Of a DNA stretch of 64,000 nt, positions 43,666 through 52,796 are shown piece by piece. The notes under the pieces were generated by a model, which made no database searches, had not been told where the DNA came from, and saw only the letters and a program-made list of their open reading frames with translations. Source of the stretch: Xanthocytophaga flava (GTDB taxonomy: Bacteria > Bacteroidota > Bacteroidia > Cytophagales > 172606-1); contig JASJOS010000001.1 of the NCBI GenBank assembly GCA_030068525.1, forward strand, positions 1-64,000, given 5' to 3'. Every line of letters begins with the position of its first letter. Positions within the stretch are counted from its first letter, which is position 1. The position numbers and the translations under genes were made by a program.

Positions 43666-44472
43666 TCATTCTGGAATTACCAATGTTGGCACATCTGTAT
43701 ATAAGGCAAGCTGACGAGTAACACTCCGATGAAAAAGTGAAGCAAAGAACCCACGCTTACGCGCAATTACAGCGACCAGATCTGCATTCTGTTTATGAAT
43801 AAAGGCATCAATCCCTTCCTGTACATCTTCATGTACCAGTGTATGCATAGAAGAAGGAACCGCTCCCAGCCAATCTTCCAAACGAATGGCTTCTACAGCC
43901 TTTTCTTCTGGTAGTTCTGTTGCATCTGATTCTATATGTAGAGCAAGTATCTGCGCATTTGCCTGTTGTGCAATAGTAATCAGCGGGTTAAGCAACTGGT
44001 GTTTCGTTTCTTTAAAATCACTTGCCAGCACAATTGTATGTATAGGCTTCCAGGATATTTTTTGTGGAACAATAATCAAAGGACAAGATGTCTCCTGTGC
44101 AACATCAGCAGTAACACTTCCAACTAAAGCCTCCGGCTTGTTACCGGCACCTTTTGTTCCCATTACAATCCAGTTTATATTTTTCTCTTTAGTGATGCTT
44201 ATAATCATATCTGAAGCTGCACCCGACTGAACCAGATAATCACAGGGCACCTCTGTGGAGAACTCTTTACATAGTGCAGCTAACTGCTGGCGAGCCTCTT
44301 CCAGATCGGCAATAACAGGTTCGGCAATAAATGTATCCGGGTCCAGATAAGGTATAGGTTCAATGTATACCAGTAATAACCGGGCGCCGATAAACTTGGC
44401 AAACTGCGAAGCATATGTTAACTCTGAATGAGAGTTTTGAGAAAAATCAATTGGACAAAGAATGGTCTGCAT
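43666..44472 (-). CDS. Universal stress protein with two Usp domains
   Basis: A 268-residue cytoplasmic protein made of two tandem UspA-type domains. Domain 1 (about 1-140) ends with the ATP-binding pattern MGTKGAGN followed after nine residues by GS (LVGSVT), and SCPLIIVP. Domain 2 (about 148-268) has ADLVAVIARKRGFFASLFHRSVTRQL and ends VPTLVIP. Its glycine motif is degenerate (ARKRGFF), so only the first domain is likely to bind ATP. Such proteins aid survival under stress. Monocistronic with its own terminator. Confidence 0.92.
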   Translation of the reverse strand: MQTILCPIDFSQNSHSELTYASQFAKFIGARLLLVYIEPIPYLDPDTFIAEPVIADLEEARQQLAALCKEFSTEVPCDYLVQSGAASDMIISITKEKNINWIVMGTKGAGNKPEALVGSVTADVAQETSCPLIIVPQKISWKPIHTIVLASDFKETKHQLLNPLITIAQQANAQILALHIESDATELPEEKAVEAIRLEDWLGAVPSSMHTLVHEDVQEGIDAFIHKQNADLVAVIARKRGFFASLFHRSVTRQLALYTDVPTLVIPE

Positions 44473-44899
44473 GTGAGTCAGGTAAAGTAGTTAGATAATA
44501 GAAACACACTACCAGGTTTTTTCTATTCCTGGGCTAAGTATATATTTTCAGATTCAATAAGGCAATATAAAATAGAGCATTATCTGTGTTTATATCTGCG
44601 ATATTAACAAAATGTTACTATTCAGATCTGCTATCTATTCAGAAACAAAGTAAATGTAGAAAGTAACTATGAAGTCTGGTCTGATAAAGGTCAATTGAAA
44701 ATATAATTTTTGACATTCTCTTCTATTCCTTTTAAAAATCAGTTTTAAGTTCATTATTTCAACCGATCTGCAAAACAGTCGAAGAAATATAAAATACCGT
44801 ACCCAAAATACAATTTCTGCCTGCCATGAGTAATTCGTTACCAAATTTTGAGCAATTAGTATCATTGATTTTTAGTTAAAAGACAGGGTTCAGAAAAAT
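44473..44899. other. Intergenic stretch between usp and blaI genes
   Basis: AT-rich with no believable gene. A 76-codon minus-strand frame (44635-44865) shows no coding features. The right end leads into the blaI-type promoter with its dyads. Confidence 0.3.
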
Positions 44900-44944
44900 A
44901 ACTAATAATATAGTTTGAAAACTAAGAAATTAGTTTTAAATTTG
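44900..44944 (+). promoter_or_regulatory. BlaI-type promoter with embedded operator dyads
   Basis: -33 box TTG at 44915-44917, a 19-base spacer and -7 box TAAATTTG at 44937-44944: a full Bacteroidota promoter 29 bases before the start. Between the boxes lies the perfect palindrome AAAACTAA-GAAA-TTAGTTTT (44918-44937). A second dyad, AACTA-N6-TAGTT, lies at 44900-44915. Repressor bound there would block RNA polymerase, so autorepression by the BlaI-like product is likely. Confidence 0.7.
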
Positions 44945-44972
44945 TCATATATAACTCCTATTATATAAAATC

Positions 44973-45365
44973 ATGAAAAACCTGAGAGAACTTACCCGTG
45001 CAGAAGAAGAAGTTATGCAAATCCTGTGGAAACTAAATAAAGGATTTGTCAAAGACATCATAGAGCTCCTGCCAGAACCTAAGCCTGCATATAACACGGT
45101 ATCAACTATCGTTCGCATCCTGGAAACCAAAGGATTTGTGGGGCATAATGCTTACGGAAAAACCCACGAATACTACCCTCTTATTTCAAAGACTGACTAT
45201 ACCCGCTTTTATTTTAAGAATTTCTTAAAAGGCTACTTTGGCGGATCATTTGCAGGTCTGGTTTCCTTCTTTGCAAAAGAAGAAGATGTGGATCTGAAAG
45301 AGTTGGAAGAATTGCTTAAAAACGTTCCAAAAGAAGACTCCGATGAAGATACCAGCAATGCTTAG
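44973..45365 (+). CDS. BlaI/MecI/CopY family repressor
   Basis: A 130-residue winged-helix repressor: LTRAEEEVMQILWKLNKGFVKDI and AYNTVSTIVRILETKGFVGHNAYGKTHEYYPLIS are the family's HTH and wing. The C-terminal dimerisation region contains the conserved cleavage/dimer segment. It controls the following BlaR1-like gene, which overlaps it by 23 bases. An exact dyad inside its promoter is the probable operator. In Bacteroidota such pairs are widespread and usually not tied to beta-lactam resistance. Confidence 0.92.
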   Translation: MKNLRELTRAEEEVMQILWKLNKGFVKDIIELLPEPKPAYNTVSTIVRILETKGFVGHNAYGKTHEYYPLISKTDYTRFYFKNFLKGYFGGSFAGLVSFFAKEEDVDLKELEELLKNVPKEDSDEDTSNA

Positions 45366-46950
45366 CTACTTACTTGAAGCAAGTATAGCTATGAGTATCC
45401 TATATATAGTATATAGGATATTACTCAGTCAGTACAGAAACTTCCATTTTAACCGGGTATTTATTCTGGTAGCATTGTGTCTTTCGGCAATACTGCCCTT
45501 TATAGAACTCCCGGCAGATACTTCTCTGGTTTACATGGTAGGAATGCCAACATTTACATTGGCAGAGATTAATTTTGCAGCATCACAGGAAAAGATACCT
45601 GTATTAGCCAGAAGGTTCACAAGTATTGAGTTACTCATGTTAGTTTACTGGATAGGAGTAGGTCTGACAAGCATTCGCCTGGGTTTACAGTTAGTACGTC
45701 TCTACCAGCAAAAACAGGCCTTTACCTACCAATCACAGGAAGGCTATCAGCTTATCTATACTCAGGGTCAATTACCTACTTTTTCATTTTTCAAATGGTT
45801 ATTCTGGGATAATAGTCAGAAACTGACAGAGAGAGAAACTGAGTTAATCCTACTCCATGAGAAAACACATATACTCCAATGGCATTCTGCTGATATCTTA
45901 CTGACAGAGATATACAAAATTCTATTCTGGTTTCATCCTGTTGTATATGCTTTCCAGAAATCGCAGCGGGCTATACATGAATACCTGGCAGATCAGGCAG
46001 CCTTACAGGAAGGTTCATCAGAGATCTACATCAGGTTATTGACTCACTCTTTGTTAAAAAAACTGAACATCCCATTAGTACAGTCCTTTTATCATTCATC
46101 TTTAAAAAGTCGTATCAGTATGCTTCGTTCTGTTAAAACCAACAAGCCTACAACCTGGAAGGCTGTAGTCAGTATCCTTTCTGCTTTAGTACTTATATTA
46201 GTGTATGCATGCAGAAGCCAGGATAGCATTAATCCATCTGCTCGTACTACTGCTGTAGATCAGATGCCTGAATATTCAGGAGGCACAGATGCTTTGTATA
46301 GAGAAATATCACAAACTATACGCTATCCATTGTCTGCCCGTAAAGCAGGAGCGCAGGGACAGGTAGTAGCCTCTTATACTATCAATAAAGAGGGTAAACT
46401 GGAGAATATAGAAATAACACAGGGAGTACACTCAGATGTAGATCAGGAAGTGATCAGAGTACTAAGCAATCTGAAACAAACATGGACACCCGGACAAAAA
46501 GGCAAGCAGGCAACCAATGTAAAAATGGCATTACCCATTCAGTTTGTCCTGGAGGGAAAAGATAAAAGCAATTCGGCTTCCGGTGGTAAAGGTCTGGTAG
46601 TAGTTGGCTATGCGCCTTCTGATAATATCAGTACAGATGAGCCATTTGTTGCCGTAGAGCACATGCCAGAGTTTCCGGGAGGGTTTCCAAAGCTAGGAGA
46701 ATTTCTGGCTGAAAATCTGAAGTACCCAGCAGAATCACGTGAGAAAGGTGTATATGGAACAGTATTTCTGTCTTTTGTAGTAAAAGAGAACGGAGATATC
46801 TCTGATATAAAAATTGCAAAAGGAGTTAACGCTGAAATGGATGCAGAAGCACTACGAGTAGCCAAACTAATGCCTAAGTGGATACCCGGAAAACAAAGTG
46901 GCAAAGAAGTGCCTGTCCGTTTTAGTCTGCCTATCAAATTTACTTTGTAG
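45343..46950 (+). CDS. BlaR1-type M56 metallopeptidase with two C-terminal TonB domains
   Basis: A 535-residue integral-membrane sensor protease. Helices lie near 7-24, 33-52, 87-106 and 275-291. The zinc site is HEKTH (about 174-178) in LILLHEKTHILQWH. After the fourth helix come two TonB-C-like domains (about 305-405 and 440-535), each with the M-P-E-Y/F-x-G-G start, YP and G..V...F/Y segments. In BlaR1 the sensor is a penicillin-binding domain; here it is replaced by TonB-type modules that may sense envelope load or touch outer-membrane transporters. It starts inside the BlaI gene (ATG 45343), so the two are translationally coupled. Confidence 0.88.
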   Translation: MKIPAMLSYLLEASIAMSILYIVYRILLSQYRNFHFNRVFILVALCLSAILPFIELPADTSLVYMVGMPTFTLAEINFAASQEKIPVLARRFTSIELLMLVYWIGVGLTSIRLGLQLVRLYQQKQAFTYQSQEGYQLIYTQGQLPTFSFFKWLFWDNSQKLTERETELILLHEKTHILQWHSADILLTEIYKILFWFHPVVYAFQKSQRAIHEYLADQAALQEGSSEIYIRLLTHSLLKKLNIPLVQSFYHSSLKSRISMLRSVKTNKPTTWKAVVSILSALVLILVYACRSQDSINPSARTTAVDQMPEYSGGTDALYREISQTIRYPLSARKAGAQGQVVASYTINKEGKLENIEITQGVHSDVDQEVIRVLSNLKQTWTPGQKGKQATNVKMALPIQFVLEGKDKSNSASGGKGLVVVGYAPSDNISTDEPFVAVEHMPEFPGGFPKLGEFLAENLKYPAESREKGVYGTVFLSFVVKENGDISDIKIAKGVNAEMDAEALRVAKLMPKWIPGKQSGKEVPVRFSLPIKFTL

Positions 46951-46991
46951 AAATCTAACAAAGTACTCGCTACTACAACCTATATCTATAC

Positions 46992-47030
46992 AAAAAATAG
47001 CCCGACTTTGCAGAAGTCGGGCTATTTTTT
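46992..47030. terminator. Bidirectional terminator
   Basis: Sixteen-base arms around ATAGCCCGACT / AGTCGGGCTAT (46992-47007 and 47015-47030), flanked by A6 and T6, between convergent genes. Confidence 0.92.
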
Positions 47031-47343
47031 ACTTGTCGTTTTTCTTAACAGTTTCATCCATAAATTTTTCCGTTACTTCAGGCTTATCCTCATCCTTATT
47101 ATCATTAAACCTGAGCAACCCATTGGCATTATCTGAGTCGTTATCCCTTGCTATGGTAGAGTGTCCCTCTGAATGTGTCAACTTTGGGACATCATGGAAA
47201 TCACGTCCATTGGCTTCACTGGTATTCGCCTCATCTGGTTTACTAACCTGTTTGTCTGCATTGACAGACAGATCTTCGGCAGTATGTGGCTTATTTTCTA
47301 TAGCTTTCTGCCTTTTTTCTTCTACTGATTTATCTGCTTTCAT
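47029..47343 (-). CDS. Small highly charged hypothetical protein
   Basis: A 104-residue protein made almost entirely of Asp, Glu, Lys, Asn, Ser and Thr, with no hydrophobic core, so probably disordered. Phrases such as GHSTIARDNDSDNANGLLRF look like the small stress-related proteins found in soil Bacteroidota, but I cannot assign a family. Its stop touches the terminator hairpin. It starts 39 bases downstream of the preceding membrane-protein gene on the same strand, so they may be cotranscribed. Confidence 0.6.
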   Translation of the reverse strand: MKADKSVEEKRQKAIENKPHTAEDLSVNADKQVSKPDEANTSEANGRDFHDVPKLTHSEGHSTIARDNDSDNANGLLRFNDNKDEDKPEVTEKFMDETVKKNDK

Positions 47344-47382
47344 AGTTCTACTTATTTATGTACAAGTAGTAGTAAGAAAAAA

Positions 47383-47799
47383 TTATGCCTTACTTTCCTG
47401 TTTCCAGGAATAATATAGGATGATGGCAAATGGTACTAGCCAAATGAGATCATTAGTCACATTGACCCAGCCAAATACCCAGGGTAGTTCACCTCTCCAG
47501 GCATATAGAACCAAACCCACAGGTCCAAATAACTTACCCAGAAAACCTACCAGTATGATAGGATAATGTCTTACAGGATCAAATGCTGCAATATAATACC
47601 CCAAACCATATACACCTACAATCATACCTACAGACTGCCATATGCCCGGATAGTTTGGTTGTACCATACCTACCAGATCAAAAAAATGATGGGGGAACAA
47701 TACTATCCAGGTTCCCCAAAGTATATTATAGATTCCCGCCAGCTTAAGAGTAATTTTCATCCAGACAGGTACAGGAACAACGCGATTCATAGAATTCAT
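47383..47799 (-). CDS. Four-helix membrane protein of unknown function
   Basis: A 138-residue protein with four hydrophobic helices (about 14-34, 47-67, 75-98, 108-130) and Trp/Pro-rich loops: NILWGTWIVLFPHHFFDLVG and YGLGYYIAAFDPVRHYPII. Proteins of this pattern occur singly in many Bacteroidota and are sometimes annotated misleadingly as alkyl hydroperoxide reductases. There is no redox motif. A second ATG at residue 4 is equally possible. Confidence 0.65.
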   Translation of the reverse strand: MNSMNRVVPVPVWMKITLKLAGIYNILWGTWIVLFPHHFFDLVGMVQPNYPGIWQSVGMIVGVYGLGYYIAAFDPVRHYPIILVGFLGKLFGPVGLVLYAWRGELPWVFGWVNVTNDLIWLVPFAIILYYSWKQESKA

Positions 47800-47954
47800 T
47801 GGCTATCTGATGAGTTTCTCACCCAAAATAAAGTAAAACTCCATCACTTCATGAATGTCTGATCTATTCATAAGTAAGTTAGAGTTAATAGAGACGCACA
47901 TTTTTCTCATATTTTACAGAATCAGCCTATTTCTCACACAACTTAGGATATTAG

Positions 47955-49694
47955 TTATTTCAGATGTAGCTGCACCCCTGCTGAAACGCCAAAATAATAA
48001 GGTTGTACACGCAAATATCGCATAGGGTCAGCAGAGGTATTCAGCGAATACCTAAAGTTAGGCTCTATCCACCCTTCCAGTCTGCGACCGAAAAAGTATG
48101 CAATACCGTATCCAATTACTACATGTGTCTGAAAGCCTGATACCTTTTCGTTGGTACGATAAACAGATCCTTGCAACCCGCCCAAAGCATAATGACGGAA
48201 TCCTTTGAAAATACCAACCTGATACAACACATCTAGACGCCCTCCAATATTCTGTTGAGTGGACTTCATTTCATACGTATCTTTCTTATAGGTTGAAATG
48301 ATAGTAACTCCCGTACTGCTATCTGTTCTCACATACGTTGACGTAGGATACAAACTCTTTGAATTATATTCTAACTGCTGTTCCTGACAATAGTAGAAAA
48401 TTCCACCACGTAAACGTAGTTTCTGATTATAGACATATTCAAGACCTGCCTGCCATTGCCAACCTGTACGCTGAGCAGCCATAGACTTGCCTAACTTTAC
48501 CTGATCTACCCATATGGAATCGGTAGTAACAGGTGAAACCATATAATAACTCTTTGAATGTGTATAACTCACATGTACACTCCATCTGCTTATTGGCAAT
48601 TTAGAGTCTTTGGGTGTTATCTTTGGTATAGAAACATTGATTAAAGAAATTTTATTATCAGTTGCTTCTAAAGGACGATATTTCAGTTTTGACAAAACAC
48701 TGATGTGTTCACTTTCAGATAATAAAAATTGTTTATCGGCACTCTCATTGTATTCATAGTTAAGTATACCTGTATTTTCATCTCTGGTATTACCATGAGA
48801 TAGTATTTTGTTCTTTATTTCACCCTTAACAGAATATTGTTTGTTTGAAGAGGTATAAAGTTTCTTTGAAACAACGAATTGTTTATCTTTTTTCCCTTTT
48901 ATGATCGGCTGTTTCTCAGCAGAGTACAATACACTATGTCCTTCATTTCTCAAAAGCTGTTTTTCCGATCTGACTATAGTGCCAGATAAAGTATCAGCAA
49001 CAGCAGAATCGTTAGCATTTGAAGTTTTATTTTTAACTTTTCCTTTATAAAAGGAAGTATTAAGAATCTCTTTAGTTCCCACACTCTTAGTATGTTCTAT
49101 AACACTTGAAGTCCCATACCGATCAGAAACTACATAGTCTATAGTATTATCTCTATGTAATCTATTTGGATAAGTAATAGTATCTTCAGTGGCAGGTTTA
49201 ACTCTGTTACTCAGTTTATCATCAGTGTTCCTTAGAACCCGCTTTCTTTGGTGACGGGTAAATTTATTTTCAAAATTATCCTGAATAGGGAGACCTGTTT
49301 TTGTGTCGCTGTCTATAGTCCTATCAGTTAACATATTCTTTCCATTTGTAGAATAGCCAGAAGCTTTTTTGTTATCAGACAAACCTGTGTCCTTTAGCTG
49401 AGAGGTATCTGTATATTCAGATACAACAGGATCTGTTGACTGCACAACAGGCTTCTCTTGTACTCCAGCAAATAAACGATGATCCGAAATAGTCAGACGT
49501 CCCAGACATAACATCATTACCAGGATCGTATTTAATGTAATAAGTCTGCCATTTTGCCAAAAGAGATCCTGCCACGTCGGATGTCTCAACGTTTTCTGTA
49601 TACTTTTCCATACAGCCTCATCCGGTTCGGATGTAAAGTCATCGAACCGGCTCCGGAAGAATTCATTTTCGTTATCGTTAGGTTTGTTGCTCAT
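47955..49694 (-). CDS. Sigma-factor partner: inner-membrane helix plus outer-membrane beta-barrel-like protein
   Basis: A 579-residue protein. The N-terminal 45 residues are cytoplasmic in character (FFRSRFDDFTSEPDEAVWKSI, typical of the anti-sigma-like start found in Bacteroidota). One membrane helix follows (about 52-70), then a long Ser/Lys/Thr-rich linker (75-370) and a beta-barrel-like C-terminal domain (about 380-579). That domain has alternating strands and ends in VSAGVQLHLK. Its start overlaps the ECF sigma gene by 17 bases, so it is likely the regulator of that sigma factor. A protein spanning both membranes would be unusual, although this architecture recurs in Cytophagales. Confidence 0.7.
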   Translation of the reverse strand: MSNKPNDNENEFFRSRFDDFTSEPDEAVWKSIQKTLRHPTWQDLFWQNGRLITLNTILVMMLCLGRLTISDHRLFAGVQEKPVVQSTDPVVSEYTDTSQLKDTGLSDNKKASGYSTNGKNMLTDRTIDSDTKTGLPIQDNFENKFTRHQRKRVLRNTDDKLSNRVKPATEDTITYPNRLHRDNTIDYVVSDRYGTSSVIEHTKSVGTKEILNTSFYKGKVKNKTSNANDSAVADTLSGTIVRSEKQLLRNEGHSVLYSAEKQPIIKGKKDKQFVVSKKLYTSSNKQYSVKGEIKNKILSHGNTRDENTGILNYEYNESADKQFLLSESEHISVLSKLKYRPLEATDNKISLINVSIPKITPKDSKLPISRWSVHVSYTHSKSYYMVSPVTTDSIWVDQVKLGKSMAAQRTGWQWQAGLEYVYNQKLRLRGGIFYYCQEQQLEYNSKSLYPTSTYVRTDSSTGVTIISTYKKDTYEMKSTQQNIGGRLDVLYQVGIFKGFRHYALGGLQGSVYRTNEKVSGFQTHVVIGYGIAYFFGRRLEGWIEPNFRYSLNTSADPMRYLRVQPYYFGVSAGVQLHLK

Positions 49695-50229
49695 AGTTCA
49701 CGATTCCTAACTCTTTTAGTTTTTTCTTTAATACATCTCTCGCTTTAAACAATTGAGAGCGTGAGGTATTCTCAGATATGCCCAACATCTGTCCAATTTC
49801 AGCATGGTCATAGCCATCGATTACATATAGGTTAAATACGATTCGATACCCATCAGGTAACGCATTGATAACTTTTACAATCTCCTCATTAGATAATTGG
49901 GCCATTAACTTCCAGTAATCGTCATTGCTATGGGATATATCCTGATAGTCGACAGTTTGCGGATAATGCAATTGTGACCGGTAATAATTCAATGCCGTAT
50001 TTGTGACAATCCTTTTCATCCATCCTACTATAGCATCGGGATTACGTATTTCTGCAATGCTTCTGAAGATCTTTATAAAAGACTCTTGTAGAATATCCTC
50101 TGCTTCTTCTGTATTCTTGGCATACCTGCGGCAAATACCCATCAAACGGCTTTTATACTTTTGGTAGAAAGCCGTTTGAGATTTGGGATCATTTTGCTGG
50201 CAACCTAAAATCAGTTCTTTATCAGACAT
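49678..50229 (-). CDS. ECF RNA polymerase sigma factor
   Basis: A 183-residue group IV sigma factor. Region 2: CRRYAKNTEEAEDILQESFIKIFRSI (about 35-60), then IVGWMKRIVTNTALNYYR. Region 4: EEIVKVINALPDGYRIVFNLYVIDGYDHAEIGQMLGISENTSRSQLFKAR. It directs transcription of a small regulon, presumably including its partner gene, which overlaps it by 17 bases. The -35-like recognition site in front of it was not identified. Confidence 0.94.
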   Translation of the reverse strand: MSDKELILGCQQNDPKSQTAFYQKYKSRLMGICRRYAKNTEEAEDILQESFIKIFRSIAEIRNPDAIVGWMKRIVTNTALNYYRSQLHYPQTVDYQDISHSNDDYWKLMAQLSNEEIVKVINALPDGYRIVFNLYVIDGYDHAEIGQMLGISENTSRSQLFKARDVLKKKLKELGIVNYEQQT

Positions 50230-50342
50230 CTATATTCTATGCGATCAAATCATTTATGGATAACCTCATTATTCTTAGAATCATAAACCTCAGATGATTT
50301 TCAGAATTCGCAATTCCAAGAATAATGAGTTAGAGGAGGTAT

Positions 50343-51593
50343 CTATTTAATATCAAAATAGACAGTTGCTTTTTGTGTGCAGGAACCTTCGGTGACACAT
50401 ACACTATACTGAAGAGAATCTTTTCCTACAAAACCTGGATTTGCTTTAAATACCACTCTATGATCTCTTATTGAAGCAACTCCATTAGAAGGTTGTTCGG
50501 CAATACGTATTCCATAATAAACACATCTTAAATCATCATTCTTCAGCACAGGAAAACTTGCTCCTTTTGTGTACAAGGAGTCAGATAGGGAAGCAGGTTT
50601 ATAAGTAATTGTATCACTGTATAAAATATTAGTACAGACAGATGCATCAATCAGAAGGGCTACTTTTGCTGTATCACATACAGAACCCTGGCAAATACGA
50701 TAGTAGATATAATCCATACCTTTATAATCACTGTTAGTTGTGTATAAACCATAGAATATCTTGTTACCAGATACTTCTGCACTACCATATTGAGGTGCTG
50801 AAATAATAGTTAACACTGGTGCAGCTTGTCCTGAACACAATGCATCATTTGCCAATACATCCAGAAATAGGCTATAGGCTGTCTGAATAGCAAATGAATC
50901 ACTCACAGCCTCCAGACAATCGGATATATTTTGACCAACCTGAATAGTCACTACAGCCATGGAGCAGGAACCTGTACTACTACAAACCTGATATATAAAG
51001 TAATCAGCTCCTTTATAGTTACTAACAGGAGTATATAAAATTCTCTTATTTTGAATACTGACTGTACCATGTTCAGTAGCTCTGATTATATTCAGTTTCG
51101 TACTGTCTAGTGCGCCTTCACAAAAACTATCATTGCCAAGCACATTCATCGTGATCGGAGTGTTGAGGCTGGTAGTGAAGTTATCTGAGATAACGCCATT
51201 ACTACAGGGAATAGAGTCAGTAGGCGTAAACTTGATAATAATTGTATCTACTATAGAAATAGGGCTAAGAGAATCACCAGAACTAACAGTAAGCAGAAAA
51301 TAGTCTGAGCTTACATTTTTGGTTGTGTCTGGAAGATATAATAATGTAGCATCCTTTATAAAGCTAGCTTTCCCGTTTGCTGGTTGCTGTGTAATGCGGA
51401 AACCTGTTGCTCCTTTATACTCTTCCATTTCCAGAAGGTTTAGAGCTAATCCCGTCTTTGGTGTTGTGTAGAGTGTAGTTCCATTTTGTGGCGAGGTGGG
51501 AGTAAGGCTGCCATCTTTGTTAATAATATCGCACGCATAAATAAACAAGGCAATAAACGCAACCAGCCACCAATAACTTTTTATATTTTTCAT
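50343..51593 (-). CDS. Lipoprotein with tandem Ig-like (cadherin-like) repeats
   Basis: 416 residues from the second ATG at 51593 (the first, six codons upstream, would spoil the signal peptide). A lipoprotein signal ends with FIYAC, Cys about residue 21. Four repeats of an Ig-like pattern follow, recognisable by NVLGNDSFC, DVLANDALC and LKNDDLRC and by alternating DYFIYQVC, DYIYYRIC and DSLQYSVC. This repeat class is usual in surface or adhesion proteins, with the repeats helping to extend the chain from the cell. No enzymatic domain. Monocistronic. Confidence 0.8.
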   Translation of the reverse strand: MKNIKSYWWLVAFIALFIYACDIINKDGSLTPTSPQNGTTLYTTPKTGLALNLLEMEEYKGATGFRITQQPANGKASFIKDATLLYLPDTTKNVSSDYFLLTVSSGDSLSPISIVDTIIIKFTPTDSIPCSNGVISDNFTTSLNTPITMNVLGNDSFCEGALDSTKLNIIRATEHGTVSIQNKRILYTPVSNYKGADYFIYQVCSSTGSCSMAVVTIQVGQNISDCLEAVSDSFAIQTAYSLFLDVLANDALCSGQAAPVLTIISAPQYGSAEVSGNKIFYGLYTTNSDYKGMDYIYYRICQGSVCDTAKVALLIDASVCTNILYSDTITYKPASLSDSLYTKGASFPVLKNDDLRCVYYGIRIAEQPSNGVASIRDHRVVFKANPGFVGKDSLQYSVCVTEGSCTQKATVYFDIK

Positions 51594-51782
51594 ATAGATA
51601 ATGTGTGTCAAAAATAAGATAAAAAGATCACAGATGAACAGTTCTCGAGATTGCTATCTGCTATAAAGACCCCTACCCTTTTTGAAACGTTGTCTATACA
51701 TTGAAAAAAAATAAAAAATGCTGTCAGGTCATACAACATTTTTATTGATGTGAACCAGAGATGAGATAATATACTTACATTT

Positions 51783-52262
51783 TTACACTATACTCATTTT
51801 TGCCAACCTAACCAACAAGCCTATCTGTCCCAAGTGATATACATCATGTTCAATAATTCCTTCCAGTAAAAACTTAAGTGTATATTGTTTAGGTCCCATG
51901 CGTTTTGTTAGGAGAGTATCTGGCTGATTCTTTAGCAAAGCAATAATATCCTCTTGTGATTGTGCCAAATTTGCTTTAAGACTTTCCCATCCTATTCCTT
52001 TCACATCTCTGAAAGGAGGCCATTCTTCTTCACTATCGAATTTAACATTGTATTCATCATTCCCTTTCAACCATTGAATCAATGCATTTCGCCAAATGGT
52101 CATATGGGCGACAATTTCAGCAATGCAATGTACTTCAGGTCCCACTTTGTAATAGGCGTCCTTTGTTGTGATCACATTTACCTTCTGAAGGACAGAATCT
52201 CCATACCAGGGTTCTCCATTATAAATAGTTTCCAGTTGCTGAACCAGGCTTTGCAGTTGCAT
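51783..52262 (-). CDS. DinB family protein
   Basis: A 159-residue four-helix-bundle protein of the DinB superfamily. Metal-ligand histidines: HCIAEIVAHMTIWRNALIQWL (His near 46 and 54) and IEHDVYHLGQIGLLVRL (His near 138 and 142). Members include bacillithiol and mycothiol transferases and DNA-damage-induced proteins; this one is of the common unassigned type. Monocistronic. Confidence 0.88.
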   Translation of the reverse strand: MQLQSLVQQLETIYNGEPWYGDSVLQKVNVITTKDAYYKVGPEVHCIAEIVAHMTIWRNALIQWLKGNDEYNVKFDSEEEWPPFRDVKGIGWESLKANLAQSQEDIIALLKNQPDTLLTKRMGPKQYTLKFLLEGIIEHDVYHLGQIGLLVRLAKMSIV

Positions 52263-52796
52263 AAGTGTAAGATATTTTATATAATCTTGCTATACGACTC
52301 AAGTTCTGGATAAGTTTTCTATTATCAAAGGTTATTTATGAAATTGCATCATACCTCCAAAAACAAATAAAATCAAGCTAGATAGCCATATTATTATATC
52401 AACATTATTCAGCAATTCCCTTCATTTATCTATCTGAATTTTGATGAATAATAGACGTAACCAGACTCCCCTAGCTATAGATGCTATATATTTTACTCAA
52501 AAAAATATATCTCACTAACACTTTTTAATAAATAAGCCTATAATCAAACTATCACTGTTTTCATGTAATATATCTGCTAAATCCGAAACAGATTAAAACT
52601 ATACCTTTGTATAATTTTGCAGATTGTTACTCTGTATTTATTTTATATTACTATTATTAAATATCTTATCCCTGAAATATTTATGGAATAAACGATTGTT
52701 TACATCTATTACTGGAAAGTTTCTTTTACTACAAAATTACATACATTACTTCTATAAAACCTCTAACTATTTATCTCAATTAATCTATAGTCAACT
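52263..52796. other. AT-rich intergenic stretch with promoter
   Basis: A 534-base stretch without genes. A good -7 box TACCTTTG lies at 52601-52608 on the + strand, giving a 5' untranslated region of about 185 bases for the LamG protein. The stretch is very AT-rich. I see no riboswitch-like structure. Confidence 0.45.

Noticed and set aside
44635-44865. A 76-codon minus-strand frame upstream of blaI
   Set aside because: Hydrophobic and aromatic residues arise from AT-rich sequence; no start context, homology pattern or partner gene.
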